Of a DNA stretch of 64,000 nt, positions 10,629-22,060 are shown piece after piece. The translations under genes and the position numbers were made by a program. Positions within the stretch are counted from its first letter, which is position 1; the number at the start of each line of letters is the position of its first letter. Under the pieces are notes generated by a model. It was not told the origin of the DNA and made no database searches. It worked only from the letters and a program-made list of their open reading frames with translations. Source of the stretch: Beta vulgaris subsp. vulgaris (taxonomy: Eukaryota > Streptophyta > Magnoliopsida > Caryophyllales > Amaranthaceae); NCBI RefSeq assembly GCF_026745355.1, contig NC_079204.1, forward strand, positions 54,270,532 to 54,334,531. The letters run 5' to 3'.

Positions 10629-11099
10629 TTGGGTCAGCCCATCTGACAGTAAGTATTTGGTCAGACGGTCTGACCCAATACTTTCACTTCATATAATTGT
10701 CAATCACATAAACTTGCTAATAAAAAAGATTCAATCAAATTAAATTTAGATCCAGTAAACTAAAAAAATTCGTAATCAAGAATTTACCAAAAATTGATAC
10801 TATAGGCAATAAAAAAATATGACATTTTTATTAGAAAGACAACTCATATACAAAACTAATTACAAATACGATCTGCAAAAAAAATCAGTTTCTTCATTAC
10901 TTAGATATGCAATTTCATCACTTATACAATTATACTTACTTTAAAATATTTTTAGATACTAATACTTCATACTCACCAAATGAAGGTGAACGTAGACTTT
11001 TATAATTTTATTTTTCATTTCTTTTAATATCGGGCAATAGTTATAACTAAAATGTCACAGCATGCAGAAAAAACTAGTTTTTTTATAAGGTAGATAGTA

Positions 11100-12335
11100 G
11101 TTATTTGTCTTTTAAGATGAATCAAACAAGATGTTACATAATTTTTTTTTATATTGAGAAAAAATTTAGAATATTCTCGCTATTGGTGAATAGCGTCAAG
11201 ATTTTTAGTGAATAAACTAAAAAAAACAAATGGAATATTAAGTTGCATAATAAAAGTCATGATTAGTTTATAAAATATAATAATTCTTTGTGTTTTATTG
11301 GGAACCAAACACTGTTTAATATTTATGTAAAACTCTACTTATCCATTTTTATTATTTAGGTTTTATAATGTTAAATTCTTACTATTTTTCTTTATTGTTG
11401 AAATAATTTTCTTTTGAGCAAGTTGCATATTACTTACAACATTGATATTTTTGGATATATGCTCTTTCTTGTTCTCTCTCAGTACGTAGGGGTTACGATT
11501 TCTATCTCTCTTTATCTATTTCCTCTCTAAAATATTTGTACCTTATTTCAATTTCGCAAGTTAAAAAAAGGAGGAAGTATATATTGTAACAGAGAAATTC
11601 CACATGTAGCTTTCTGAAAAAGCCTACTTTATGCATATAAAAATTAGATAATATAAAGTTGATATTTTGACCTGTGATAAATGTCCTACAACATATATAG
11701 TTGTATATACTAGTTAAATATTTCTAGTTAGAGTTAACATGAACACCGTAAAAGCCAAAATATTGCGTCCTTTGAATAACGGAACAAGTACTAGCTTTTA
11801 AGAACTAAAAGATTTGGTCTTAAAAAAAGGGAAGAAACTCTAAAGGTACCAATCTGGAAAAAAGAGTCTATCTTGACTATGATACACCATAGCTTATTGT
11901 GTAACAAAATCTCACATGTGTGAACTGATAGAACTGTCTCATGTCAATTATTAATTTCTTTCATGTCCTTATTCATTTGTTTCATTTCATTTTGGATCTA
12001 TTTCATGTCATTTATATATATGTTGCTATGCCTTATGTCATTTATTCAACAAACTTGTATCACTCTCCCTACTTCATAATCATATATCAACTCTTTATAT
12101 ACATTATCTTTTTTACACTAACTGATATACTATCAATTATAAGAGAAATATTTCATTACCACTTACTTGCATGTTATTTTTCAGCAAACTTATATCATTT
12201 CTCCTATTTCATTATCATTTGTCAACTCTCAGATTATTAGTGCAATGGCGTGCCCAATAGTTTACTTTAGTATTGATAAGAGTCTTGAAAATCAATAGTC
12301 TTTTAAATACTCTATGCTTTACATGAATTATATTA
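11100..12335. other. Gene-free AT-rich stretch with MITE core relics
   Basis: About 11110-11215 holds AAGATGAATCAAACAAGATG followed by TATTGAGAAAAAATTTAGAA, the same core found inside the MITEs at 13591, 58043 and 62461, but without clear terminal repeats. The rest is AT-rich with no convincing gene; the Phe/Tyr/Ile-rich frame at 11941-12240 looks like AT-rich noise. Confidence 0.5.
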
Positions 12336-12593
12336 TACTCCCTCCGTCCCAAGATATAGTTCCCATTTCATTTTGCACAGTCTCCAAGATATACCTTTAA
12401 CCTATGATATCTTTTATTTCTTATTAGTAAAAAATATAAAAAGTTGATATTACGAATTTATACATTGAGATAGATCTAACAACACCCCTCATGAATATTT
12501 TTTTTTATACATTAGTAAACATATTTGGTCAAAATTTTTAGAATTTAACTCCCAAAATAGAAATGAGAACTATATTTTGGGACGGAAGGAGTA
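12336..12593. mobile_element. Stowaway MITE (about 258 bp)
   Basis: TA CTCCCTCCGTCCC on the left and GGGACGGAAGGAG TA on the right, continuing as AAGATATAGTTCCCATTT / AAATGAGAACTATATTTT, give inverted repeats of about 30 bases flanked by the TA duplication of Stowaway elements. No coding content. Confidence 0.85.
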
Positions 12594-13214
12594 CCGCCCA
12601 ACTAGTGATGGCCACTACACTAGCCTTCTCCCTACCTTAAAAAAAAATCACACTTCAGTGTTCACCAACCCTCAGTCCCTCAGGCTTCAGCTAAGTCAAC
12701 ACACTCATCCTTCAAAGGTAGTTTTCTTCCACTCTAGTTTCCTTTCCCGAGTTCACAAATGCTATCGTTTGTCTGACTTCAATCTCGATCGGAAACAAGC
12801 TTATTATTACCGACAACTTCTTCATCTTCTTCAGTCAGGTATATAATATATCATTTCTCCAATTTCTTAAGCTCTTGAATGATCATTATTTATATATTTA
12901 TACCATCCATGTTATTTTGTTAACTCAAGATCTACTCTTTTATGACCAATTAACCGAAAAGTATCTACAAAAATGAAATTGTACTTTGATTATAGCTACT
13001 GAGAAGAAAAAATTATCAAATTTGTTTTTTGTTTCCACATATAGAGTTAATATAGAAAGTCTAACAATTAATATGAAGTTAAAGAATTATTCAAAATAGT
13101 TGTTAAAGTATACTTGAGACTTTGGATCTTTGATCTAGAATCTTACGCATGCTTGCATAGATATTATCATTGAGATAGTTTTAGCTTATGAACTGTATTT
13201 GCAGGTTTGTATTC

Positions 13215-13450
13215 TTAATGTTTTTGGGCAGATTTTTTCGGTCCGCGGTCGGGCCCGGCCAGAATTTTTTTGGCTTTGGGCGAGCCAAAAAAACTTTTTA
13301 GTTTATTTTTTGGCCCGCAAAAGCCCGCTAATTTAGGTCCGAAATAGTGGGCTTTGGGCACAAAAATTTGGCCCGAATTTAGGCCCGGCCCGGCTAATGG
13401 GCAAAAAAATTTTGCCGCGGCCCAGTCCGGCTCATGATCACCTCTACAAA
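13215..13450. repeat. GGCCCGGCCCGG-rich repeat patch
   Basis: A GC-rich island of GGCCCG, CCCGGC and TTTGGGC words separated by A or T runs. The minus-strand open frame across it is a repeat translation. Probably a transposon-derived low-complexity block; family unknown. Confidence 0.4.
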
Positions 13451-13590
13451 ACACATGACTTAAAGGAATAGTAAAAGGAGAATGTTGTTATTCGGATTTG
13501 AAAATAAATCAAAAATCAAACTGATCGAATCAGACATTAAAAATCAAGTGCTCCATCCGTCCCATATTACTCTTTGGTATGTTTGGTTTA

Positions 13591-13931
13591 GGCTATGTTC
13601 AGTTCACCTTATTTTTGCTTATTTCAGATCCATCAGATCAGAAAAAATAAGTTCAGATCATGCTTATATTTAAAAATCATTATTATTATTAAATATCTTT
13701 CATTACATATTAGTAAAAATTATAATAATTGAATATTAATAAAATACTCATTGAGACGAATCAAACAAGACCTCACGTGACTATTTTTTCTTATATCTTG
13801 AGAAAAATCTAAAAGATAAGATCTTGTAAATCAGATCAGATCAGAAAAAATAAGTTCAGATCAGAAAAAATAAGTTCAAATCAGATCAGATAAATTCAGA
13901 TCAGAAAATTTCAGGTGAACTAAACATAGCC
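13591..13931. mobile_element. Tourist-like (PIF/Harbinger) MITE, 341 bp, TTA duplication
   Basis: GGCTATGTTCAGTTCACC at the left end and GGTGAACTAAACATAGCC at the right end are inverted repeats, flanked on both sides by TTA (13588-13590 and 13932-13934). Inner sequence near both ends repeats CAGATCAGAAAAAATAAGTT. The centre (about 13690-13815) contains ACGAATCAAACAAGACC and the core of the MITE family at 58043, apparently nested or shared. Confidence 0.8.
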
Positions 13932-13934
13932 TTA

Positions 13935-14836
13935 GTGATACTACATTGTGGTAAAGGTAATGTTTTTAAGGTAAGTTTGTAAAGATATGGTAATGTTAAC
14001 ATTAATGGTAATGAAACTTGATGTCAAAACATGTGTTTTTCTTCATACATTTCCATTACCACCCAATACCACCTTCATAAGTGGTAATGGATGGTTTTGA
14101 AATTTTAGGAAGAAAATAGATGTTTTAAGATAAATTGGCATTACCATGAATGTTGACATGAGAACGTCTTCACAAATTCGTACTAGAAACCATTACCACC
14201 ATTTAGTACTACTAACCAAACACGTTGTTTATGTCTGTCATGCCACATAGTTAGGAAATCAGTTGTTTGGTTATCAATTGTTATCTTACTGAAAATATAT
14301 ATGTGATAAGATTATTAGAGTTCATGATATACTTTCCGTTGAAGAAATCAATTTGATTGGAGATAATGGGGGTAAACTTCTATCAGAATGAGAGAGTAGT
14401 CTGGCACCCTGATTTTTTTTAATAGTGGGGAAGTGATACTAGAATATAATGGGTCATTTAAGAAATAGAAGTGTAGAATAATGTGGGATGGTAAAAAAGG
14501 AAAGGGTAAAGAATAATGGGGGACGGAGGAAGTATCAACTATCAGCTATCAAGTAGAACCTTAATAGCATTCCCTTAATTGATACCTATACCAAATAGAC
14601 CACCGAAGTCAACCACTTACAATATTTTACGGAAAATCTAGATGAATACGACTAAAGTATTTGACTTTTACCAAAGAGGAAAATAAAACCTCTACACTAA
14701 CCAGCAAGCCTCAAGGATACTTGTATTGTGCACTTTGATACGTCCCTTGCTTTCAGGGTGTTGAAAAATTATTAATCTCGCCTCATTTGCTATTCTCAGG
14801 AAACGTAAAAAAGGATATCTTATTTGCGTAGGGATA
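13935..14836. promoter_or_regulatory. Upstream region of the CNL gene
   Basis: This stretch holds no other gene. It is AT-rich, with several GGTAATG / CATTACCA words in both orientations between 13945 and 14215 that form weak inverted repeats. A possible 5' exon lies farther upstream around 12650-12838 (pyrimidine-rich, followed by CAG and GTATATAAT), but I cannot join it to the CNL with confidence. No clear TATA box stands out near the start codon at 14837. Confidence 0.3.
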
Positions 14837-17662
14837 ATGGAAGCTGCATTCCAATCTGCCTTTGCATCAAATGTACTCAAGACTTTCTGGAAACCGGTAT
14901 TTGATGCTATCGGTGGTGAGCTCCAAAAGGTGAAAGACATGGATGAGGCACTGAGAAAGCTAGAAACATGTAGAGAGGAAGCCCTGGACCTGCTACATAA
15001 GGTAGACCCGAGCTGCAGACGTGAAGCAGACAAATTGGCTAAGTTTTGTCACGAAGCTGATGATCTCATTGAGGTGATTGAGCATGAGATCAAGAACCTG
15101 AAACCACCAACATCCAGCTCAGTGCGGGGTATCCTTATCTCACCAAAAAATTGGGCCAAGCCTCATAAAATTGATGAGTTGCACAAAAAGATGGCTATAT
15201 TGATAGATCATTTGAGAAAACACATTGATCTAAGTCAGGAGATTCAGCTTCCACTCACTGAGAGTCCTCTACTTTCTGAGATTCCTATAAACAAAAAACT
15301 GAAATTTATTGGGAGGGAACTGGATGTCCGTGTCATAGTTGAAGAGTTAACGAGCTGGGAGACATATGGTTCATTTGGAGTTTCTATAGTAGGCATGAGA
15401 GGTTTGGGAAAGACAGCACTTGCTGATCACATCCTCCACCACGAGGAAGTACAAGCCAAATTCCCTCTTATATTACGAGCTTCCATGTCTGGCGGCAACT
15501 TTTGTAAGGAAGACTTGGAGTCTAGATTGTGTGTGGTCCATTCTAAAAGGTTTTGTTCGAGAAAGAGAATGAGGTCCGAAAATAGTTCCCACCATCTGTT
15601 GGACAGTGATAAGTGGTTACTTATGTTGGACAGCGTTGGAGAAGTTCCCTCAAATGCCTGGCGTGATTTTCAAACTTCTTATCAGACAATTGGGAGAAAG
15701 ATTCTCATCACCACGCTGAGTGCTCGAGTTGGAAAAATGACTCGAACTACTGTCCATTATTTGAAGCCCTTGTCAGAAAAACATTCGGAAGAGTTGGTCC
15801 AACATGAATATACACTTTCATGTAATTCTATCCTACCCCAGCCTTCAATGGTTAGGGCGTTGGCTAAAATATCTTGTGGTTTGCCATTAGTTGCCACATT
15901 TTTAGTTTGGTCACTGCCTAGCATTGAGGAAAGAGATCAATGGATCCATGAAGACATCTGGAAGTGGCCAAAATTTAGAATAGAAATTCTACCGATTTTA
16001 CGATCAAGTTTTATGGGTCTTGAAACAAAGTTGAAGAGGTGTTTTGTTTATTTCTCCTTGTTCCCCCATGATTATCAATTTTGTAAGGAGGAATTGATCC
16101 ACTTATGGATCAGTGAACGTCTGGTTCTACCTCATGATTCAAGATTTGAGAAAAATGGTCAGGATTTTTTTAACGAGTTACTGGATAGATCTGTCATCCA
16201 ATCTCAAACCGGTGACAATCGTACTTTGACGAGGTATGAAATGCATAAATTCACTCATGAATTTGCTCAAATTCCTGGTTCAAAAACATATGTTCGTATG
16301 GGTGTTGAATGCACTTTTAGTCCCGAAAATTGGAATAAATACACGTGTCATTTATCCTTGTCGTGCGATAAGCAACTCCAGCTTTGTGACGATATTGGGA
16401 AGCACCTGCGGCATTTACGGACATTGCTTTTGCTGCCCGACAGGCGACAAACAGGTCAAATTGGCAAAATTCCCCATGATTTCTTTAAGAAATTTTGTGG
16501 GATTAGAGTGCTTGTTTTGAGTAAAATTCACATTACTGACCTTCCAAGATCTATAAAAATGTTGAAGTACCTCCGCCATTTGGACATTTCACACACTAAT
16601 ATAATGAAATTACCTGAGAAACTTGCTAACATTTCCACACTACAAATTCTCAAGCTTAGTGCTGGCCTTGACTTTCCTGAACTGCCGACGAATTTCAACA
16701 TGTTGAGTAATCTATCATTCGTTGATTGGAAGGAAAGTCACATACAAAAAATGGTATCGAAGCCTCGGAACATCAGAAATCTTGTTAATCTTCGGACTCT
16801 TCCTTTATTCATTGTAGGTAACAAGAAAGGTTATTGTATCACAGAGCTAAAGAGTATGAATCACATCGAGGGATCACTCAAGATATCCAATCTCCAAAAT
16901 GTTACTGGTGAGGCAGAGGCTAGGGAGGCCATGCTATCTCATAAATCATCTCTTCAAAGGTTGGAACTTATTTGGACAAAAAACGCGTCAAACGCAGAAA
17001 GGGTTCTCATAGGTCTTCAACCTCATAATCAGTTGAAAGAGTTGAAAATAGTAAATTACAGTGGTGTCACATTTCCATCATGGCTTTGCAACGATGTAAC
17101 TAGACTTCAGAAACTTGAGTTAGTGGGTTGTCAATCTTGCTGCAACTTACCAGCAATTGGACGATTCCCAGATCTTAAAACCCTTCATCTCGAGAAAATG
17201 AGCAAGTTAAAATGTTTAGATCAGGATTTCTATGGAGCACCTATAAATGGTTTTGGATGTTTCCGTTCACTTGAATCATTGTTATTAGTTGACATGGCAG
17301 AGCTTCAAGAATGGGAAGAACTAGGAGTGAATATGCTACTCTGTCTTCGTGAACTTAAAATCCTGAACTGTCCGAAGTTAAAGAGTTTGCCTTCCTTGTA
17401 CCATCTTGCTTCACTTGTTGATTTACAAGCTGAAGAATGCACGTCGCTGTGCTCGCTACCTGAGTTGCCAACATCAGTGGAGTCATTGACCATTAGAAAT
17501 TGTGATTTAGTGAGAATCAGATGTGAAGTGGGAGGTGAAGATTGGTCAACCGTAGAACATATCTCGAATGTATTAATAGATGGTGTTAAAATGGCTACAT
17601 CACCTACCCAGTGTATCCATCCTCCATATGCAGAATATCACAACACATATCTCCAGGTATGA
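14837..17662 (+). CDS. CC-NB-LRR disease resistance protein (CNL), 941 aa
   Basis: One long frame begins at the first in-frame ATG and reads coiled-coil (residues ~1-140, with HEADDLIEVIEHE in place of EDVID), NB-ARC (~155-480) and about 450 residues of LRR. Motifs: P-loop GMRGLGKT (186-193), kinase-2 LLMLDSV (261-267; canonical LLVLDDV, so the second Asp is Ser), RNBS-B GRKILITTLS, GLPL (348-351), RNBS-D CFVYFSLFPHDYQF (~402) and MHK at 469-471 where MHD is usual. LRRs show the CNL pattern LP-SI--L--LRHLDIS-T-I--LP. These proteins are cytosolic immune receptors that bind ATP and oligomerise on effector perception. The end reads CTC CAG GTA TGA; CAG/GTATGA is also a good splice donor, so a further exon is possible. 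The LRR resembles that of the chimera about 6 kb upstream, suggesting a small cluster. Confidence 0.88.
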   Translation: MEAAFQSAFASNVLKTFWKPVFDAIGGELQKVKDMDEALRKLETCREEALDLLHKVDPSCRREADKLAKFCHEADDLIEVIEHEIKNLKPPTSSSVRGILISPKNWAKPHKIDELHKKMAILIDHLRKHIDLSQEIQLPLTESPLLSEIPINKKLKFIGRELDVRVIVEELTSWETYGSFGVSIVGMRGLGKTALADHILHHEEVQAKFPLILRASMSGGNFCKEDLESRLCVVHSKRFCSRKRMRSENSSHHLLDSDKWLLMLDSVGEVPSNAWRDFQTSYQTIGRKILITTLSARVGKMTRTTVHYLKPLSEKHSEELVQHEYTLSCNSILPQPSMVRALAKISCGLPLVATFLVWSLPSIEERDQWIHEDIWKWPKFRIEILPILRSSFMGLETKLKRCFVYFSLFPHDYQFCKEELIHLWISERLVLPHDSRFEKNGQDFFNELLDRSVIQSQTGDNRTLTRYEMHKFTHEFAQIPGSKTYVRMGVECTFSPENWNKYTCHLSLSCDKQLQLCDDIGKHLRHLRTLLLLPDRRQTGQIGKIPHDFFKKFCGIRVLVLSKIHITDLPRSIKMLKYLRHLDISHTNIMKLPEKLANISTLQILKLSAGLDFPELPTNFNMLSNLSFVDWKESHIQKMVSKPRNIRNLVNLRTLPLFIVGNKKGYCITELKSMNHIEGSLKISNLQNVTGEAEAREAMLSHKSSLQRLELIWTKNASNAERVLIGLQPHNQLKELKIVNYSGVTFPSWLCNDVTRLQKLELVGCQSCCNLPAIGRFPDLKTLHLEKMSKLKCLDQDFYGAPINGFGCFRSLESLLLVDMAELQEWEELGVNMLLCLRELKILNCPKLKSLPSLYHLASLVDLQAEECTSLCSLPELPTSVESLTIRNCDLVRIRCEVGGEDWSTVEHISNVLIDGVKMATSPTQCIHPPYAEYHNTYLQV

Positions 17663-18649
17663 CAGCCTCTTTTTTGTTGATTTGTTACTAATTATGCAAG
17701 ATTATAGTTCAGAAATTATTTTATATCATCTCACTATAACAAGCATTTACATGTGGTTTAGTGTTAGAGACTAGTGTGGTAATAAAAAATCTACACTTAA
17801 ATTGGGCAGTGTCACTGTGTCAGTGGTTAAGGGAAACTATCAACAAACTAGCTTATCATAACAAGAAAAATGTATTTCATTCTTGTGTACACAAGAATTA
17901 TGATCGGCGCAACAAACCAACCAATTCATCATTCTTGTGTACACGGATACCATAAAAGCTTACGCTGAGTTGCCGACGAACTCATCACTATCGTCGGCGT
18001 ACCTGCGAAGAACTCAAATTTTTGATTGTAACCTTTGTGCTATAGGTAGCTTGAATACAGATTCACGAGTGAAAGTGGACATGGAGAATCCTTCATACCA
18101 AAGACAATAAAAGCCTCTAAAAGTTGTTCCTTTAGTTCCAAATTAGTTTACACTTTCAAAATTCACCAAGTTCGATCCTAAATTTTCACCATTATATTAA
18201 AAAAAAATAGTGTTGTGCAAATCTTGATAGATTCTTCTTAATGAATTTTATAATATCAAGATTTTGTTACTATGTTTACTCAAACATATGTGAATGGTCA
18301 AAAGTTTTGTCTTGGATAACATTGTATCAAAGTAGAGAGATATTAGAAGTCAAAGGAAGCAAGGTGCTTTTATCAGGGTTTGTAAGTAATTCTTTTGAAA
18401 AAAAACTTCTAGGCATAAAAGCGGAAGCATGGGTTTTTGCACACGTTTCGCGATGTTGAGCCAGAAACATTCTGGACCTTTCCAACAACTGAAATGTATT
18501 GAGTACCAGAATAGCATTTTGGATGTATTTCGTTATGAATCCACTCTTCTTGCCTAGCCACACTCCCTACAGAACTAAAAACTCAGCTGAGTATCAATTT
18601 ATGGGCAAATTTGGTGTTGTTCAAGGGGCCAAATAGCATCTCAATGTTC

Positions 18650-18960
18650 CATTTTTCACCAACAATTTTATGACTTTAATTCGTACCACCATCTCACCCA
18701 TCTTATCCCATTTTCATCCTCCATACAAGATGTCCCTCCCTTCCACAAGTATACGCTGCCATCACTTGTTCTCCAAGATCATCATCATGGCTCCTTGATC
18801 GTGGAGCCTCCCACTATATTTCAAGATTTACAATGTCGCGTGTTTTTTTAATAATAATTACTAACTCCTCATCCAATGGTCTCCATGCTCCATCTACATT
18901 TCATAATCTTTTATCCATCTATCACCTTTTTTGTGACAACTATACGTTCATTAAAGTCTT
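18650..18960 (+). pseudogene. Copia-type retroelement relic with protease motif
   Basis: At about 18788-18840 the plus strand reads WLLDRGASHYISRF, matching the W-(I/L)-(L/I)-DSGAS-H-H active-site region of copia gag-pol proteases, with Ser changed to Arg after the Asp. Surrounding frames are broken. Short and decayed; no integrase or RT recognised nearby. Confidence 0.5.
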
Positions 18961-19256
18961 CCTTAACTCTTTAGTTTGGTATTTGTAAAGATCTCAAATA
19001 GGGGTATTATTTCTCGAGAGTCAGGCCCTGAGGATAGGCTAATAGTGACTAGTGAATAAGTTCCAGTAAGATCGTCTATGCTAGCACAAAAGCCACAAAG
19101 CACAGATTAGCATCACCATTAGGCCATCAATGCTTAAATTTCTCATCATCATATGCCAATGACATGATTTTAAATTGTAATTCATATGGTTGCAAGAAAA
19201 GTCATAAACTTCCATATTCTACTTCTATTATATTCTCTACACTACTCTTGATTTTG

Positions 19257-19510
19257 ACTACTCCCTTTGTGCCAAAGATACTGGATCCATTCCCACTCTA
19301 CACAGTCTCGAAGATAGATGTTTGATTACAAATATCTTACATTCTTTTTGCACCTTAATAAAGAAATTTTACAGTTGGTATTTCATAAAGATATATTGAG
19401 ATGATTCTAACTATACATCACATTATAATTCTTTTTTGTTTTATCTTAATGAAAAGATGGTCGAGTTGATGAGTTTTGATTTTGAACTATGCAATGTATC
19501 CAGAGGGTGT
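19257..19510. mobile_element. Degenerate Stowaway-like MITE
   Basis: ACTCCCTTTGTGCCAAAGATACTGG on the left recalls the 12336 element, including the following TCCATTCCCACTCTACACAG stretch. The right end near ATGCAATGTATCCAGAGGG matches only weakly. An old, mutated copy. Confidence 0.4.
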
Positions 19511-22060
19511 GCAATGTTTTACGGACTTCTCCCACCCCTCGCATTTATATAAACAAAAAGTAGTTATATTAGCTGACCATTTTATTAAGAACATTTCTAT
19601 CTCCTAACAAGTAAATCGGATGTCAAACATGTGTTCATTGGATAGAAAGCACTAGTTGAAAAAACATCTGGTTATATTGCCTGGCATCACTCGATGTGCA
19701 GAAAATGGTGAGGGATGTACAGTCTTGTCTCCTAGCCATTGATGGTGTCTCTAATCTCTCCATTCTTCTCATACTCTTGAGCAAAATGATTGCTAAAAAC
19801 AAGAGTAAGAGTAAACTCAAACATCTTATATATTAGGTACATTAAGAATAATGCTCAGAAAGGCTAACATGACAAGGTATTGTATGATTAAAGAGTACAT
19901 TAAGAGCCAGACATAATAGCTACTGATAAATCTTATGTATAATTGGAATTGGTAGTCTCTACTTATGGTGATCAATTTTGTAATGTGGAAAAGCAATTAA
20001 TCTGTTTTACCAAAATATTCCAGGGTTTCCAATACATTGTTGAAGGTGTCAAATCGGTATTCGTAAGTCGGCTGTTTTGAGCATTGGAGCAATAGGCGAG
20101 GTGTGTCTCATTCCTTTATTGCTCCTCATATTCCTTGTGCGGCTTGTGGCTTTTATTTTATGTACCTTTAACATAGTTTTCGGCTGTCCTCCTGTGCTCA
20201 TTTTTTAGCTCTAAGCTTGACTTGCCTCATTTTGTTTCAATTTTTACTTGACGAACATAATTTGCTTCTACTGATGACTTATTTTTGTTAAACATACGTT
20301 AGTTAAATGAAGTGTTTTTAAAAATTTGTTATGATACTGGTTACATCAACTTTACACTTTTTTGTCAGGATGGTGTTTGTTGCAAATTTTGTCAGCTTAC
20401 TTATGACTTGGTCATGGTTGCTAAATGCAACCCCCTATTTACTAAACTTAGCCCTCCAAAATACCTGAATAACCCCTAATATCCTGATCCCCACACACCC
20501 CTAACCCTGTACGTCCTCAATTTCCCATCTGGACGCATGAAACCAAAGAAACAAGACAATTGACGAACATCAGCTAGTTTAAACTAATCTGAAGCACACA
20601 GTTGAAGAACTATTTCGCCAGCAACTTAATGGTCCTTGCTGTTTGAAGCATTAAGCTCCAACATCTGAAACAATTATGTGAATCTGATAGTTCACTTTTT
20701 GTATTTATTACAAAAGTTGGAAATATAACGACGCTGAAGGAGCCAAACAATGAGTCTCTACATGCTTTTGTGCCTTGTGCTTTTGGCTGACATACTTTGT
20801 TCTTTCGCGAGTTTGTGGGCTAGGAGTTACATTAAGTTTAACTCTTTAATAGAACTAGACTCGTCTTTATGGTAGTGGATCTTTCTATAATCTCTGATCA
20901 TCTCCCCCTTGACATGAGCAGACCAACATCAACCCTGCTTGCATCACTTGCCAATTTTTCATGCCAGCTTAAGAACATCCTAGCTACAGTACTTTTTAAT
21001 TGTTTTCGTTGATTAGTATTGTTTTTTTTGGGTGAAAATTAGTATAGTTTTCGCCCTTACTATTGTAAGCACATGGTTATACCTCATGATCATGCAACTG
21101 GGGTGTTTCTCTCTATGGTTGCTAATTCATCCAATATGGGGACTATAACAACTAGTTCTTGAAAGGCATTTTGTATCTATTTTGTGTTATTTGTAACCAC
21201 TTTTGGCTTGAGGAAGGTCTTGTTTTTTTAATATTACTCCACTAGCTGTAATATACCTCTTGTACTAACACTAACTGAATTTGATTAATCTCCAAGGGGT
21301 TTTTTTTTCATTTTCTGACCAAAATTACTCATATTGTGCAGCTTTGTACAACCCTGCTGCTGCACATACTGATTACTGTAGTCTGTACTTAGACAAAGGC
21401 CATTTTTATGGTTAAGAAAGAAACTGTTAAACAGAAACAAATGGAGTCGATTTACTTTCTAATGGAGAACCAGAGAAGAAAACGACTGGAAAGGCCTGAT
21501 CAAGTTGTAAGATTATAGTTCAAGTTGATGAGTAAGTCGGCGTGGTTGATAGAGCTTTTGTATAAGTTGATAAATATGATGGCGTAGAATGAGGGGTTTA
21601 GTGTTATATTTATGCAAACTATGAAGGGTTGGGAGTTGGGACACCTGAATAGTGAGAAAGATCATTTTATCGAGTTCCTTCTGAGCTTTGTAATACAATA
21701 TTTGTCTGCATATGTTTGTTGTGGACTTTATTTCTTTGCACTATAATGTTTCTTAAAACTATGCTTGGTTTGATGGGTGTATCCACCTCATCTAGTCAAT
21801 GATTAAAACTCTTCTTGTTAAGGATTATACGCAATTGATCTTTCCACATTGTTGTTGCCTTCTTGTTTTGCAGTACTTTTTACTTCTTGATTTGTCTTGC
21901 TGGTTTTCATTATCACTATTTTGATTATTGTCATCAAATCGAATTAACTACAGAAGGACCTCAATTTTTGCTTTTCTCATTTGTAAGACCTAAATTTCAA
22001 AACTCGTTGTTAAGGACTTTAAACTGAATGTCAGTAATGACGGTGTTAATGAAAGTTATA

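Larger units (their letters stand above)
9766..10687. mobile_element. Pack-MULE-like element, 922 bp, with perfect 9-bp target duplication
   Basis: TTCATATAA occurs directly on both sides (9757-9765 and 10688-10696). The ends are inverted repeats of about 30 bases: GAGAACGTATTGTGTCGGAC against GTGAAAGTATTGGGTCAGAC, continuing as GTCCGACCA / GTCTGACCA. A 9-bp duplication with such ends is the Mutator (MULE) signature. The left third is built of TTTCAG(T/G)TGGTC-like repeats of about 22 bases that invert around 10078. The right third carries an open coding-like fragment on the minus strand. No transposase is present. Confidence 0.75.
9611..11077 (+). mobile_element. Candidate Helitron (1.47 kb) containing a Pack-MULE-like insertion
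   Basis: TCTCTATTATATAATAAATC after a host A at 9611 is nearly identical to the start of the 4440 Helitron. A CTAG followed by T occurs at 11074-11077, but no strong GC hairpin precedes it; only GCATGC at 11060-11065. The start is well supported and the end is tentative. Most of the interior is the 922-bp element at 9766-10687. Confidence 0.45.
17663..22058. other. Long gene-poor stretch downstream of the CNL
   Basis: I see no supported gene here. Short open frames (18241-18459, 18327-18563, 19635-19820, 21513-21698) lack family resemblance. It contains a copia protease relic (about 18788-18840) and a degenerate MITE (about 19257-19510). Transcribed 3' sequence of the CNL could occupy the first kilobase, but there is no direct sign of it. 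Confidence 0.5.

Noticed and set aside
12577..12846. 89-codon frame after the 12336 MITE
   Set aside because: Starts inside the MITE end; the rest may be a leader exon but no family resemblance or clear partner exon.
13215..13454. 79-codon minus-strand frame
   Set aside because: Translation of a GGCCCG repeat block.
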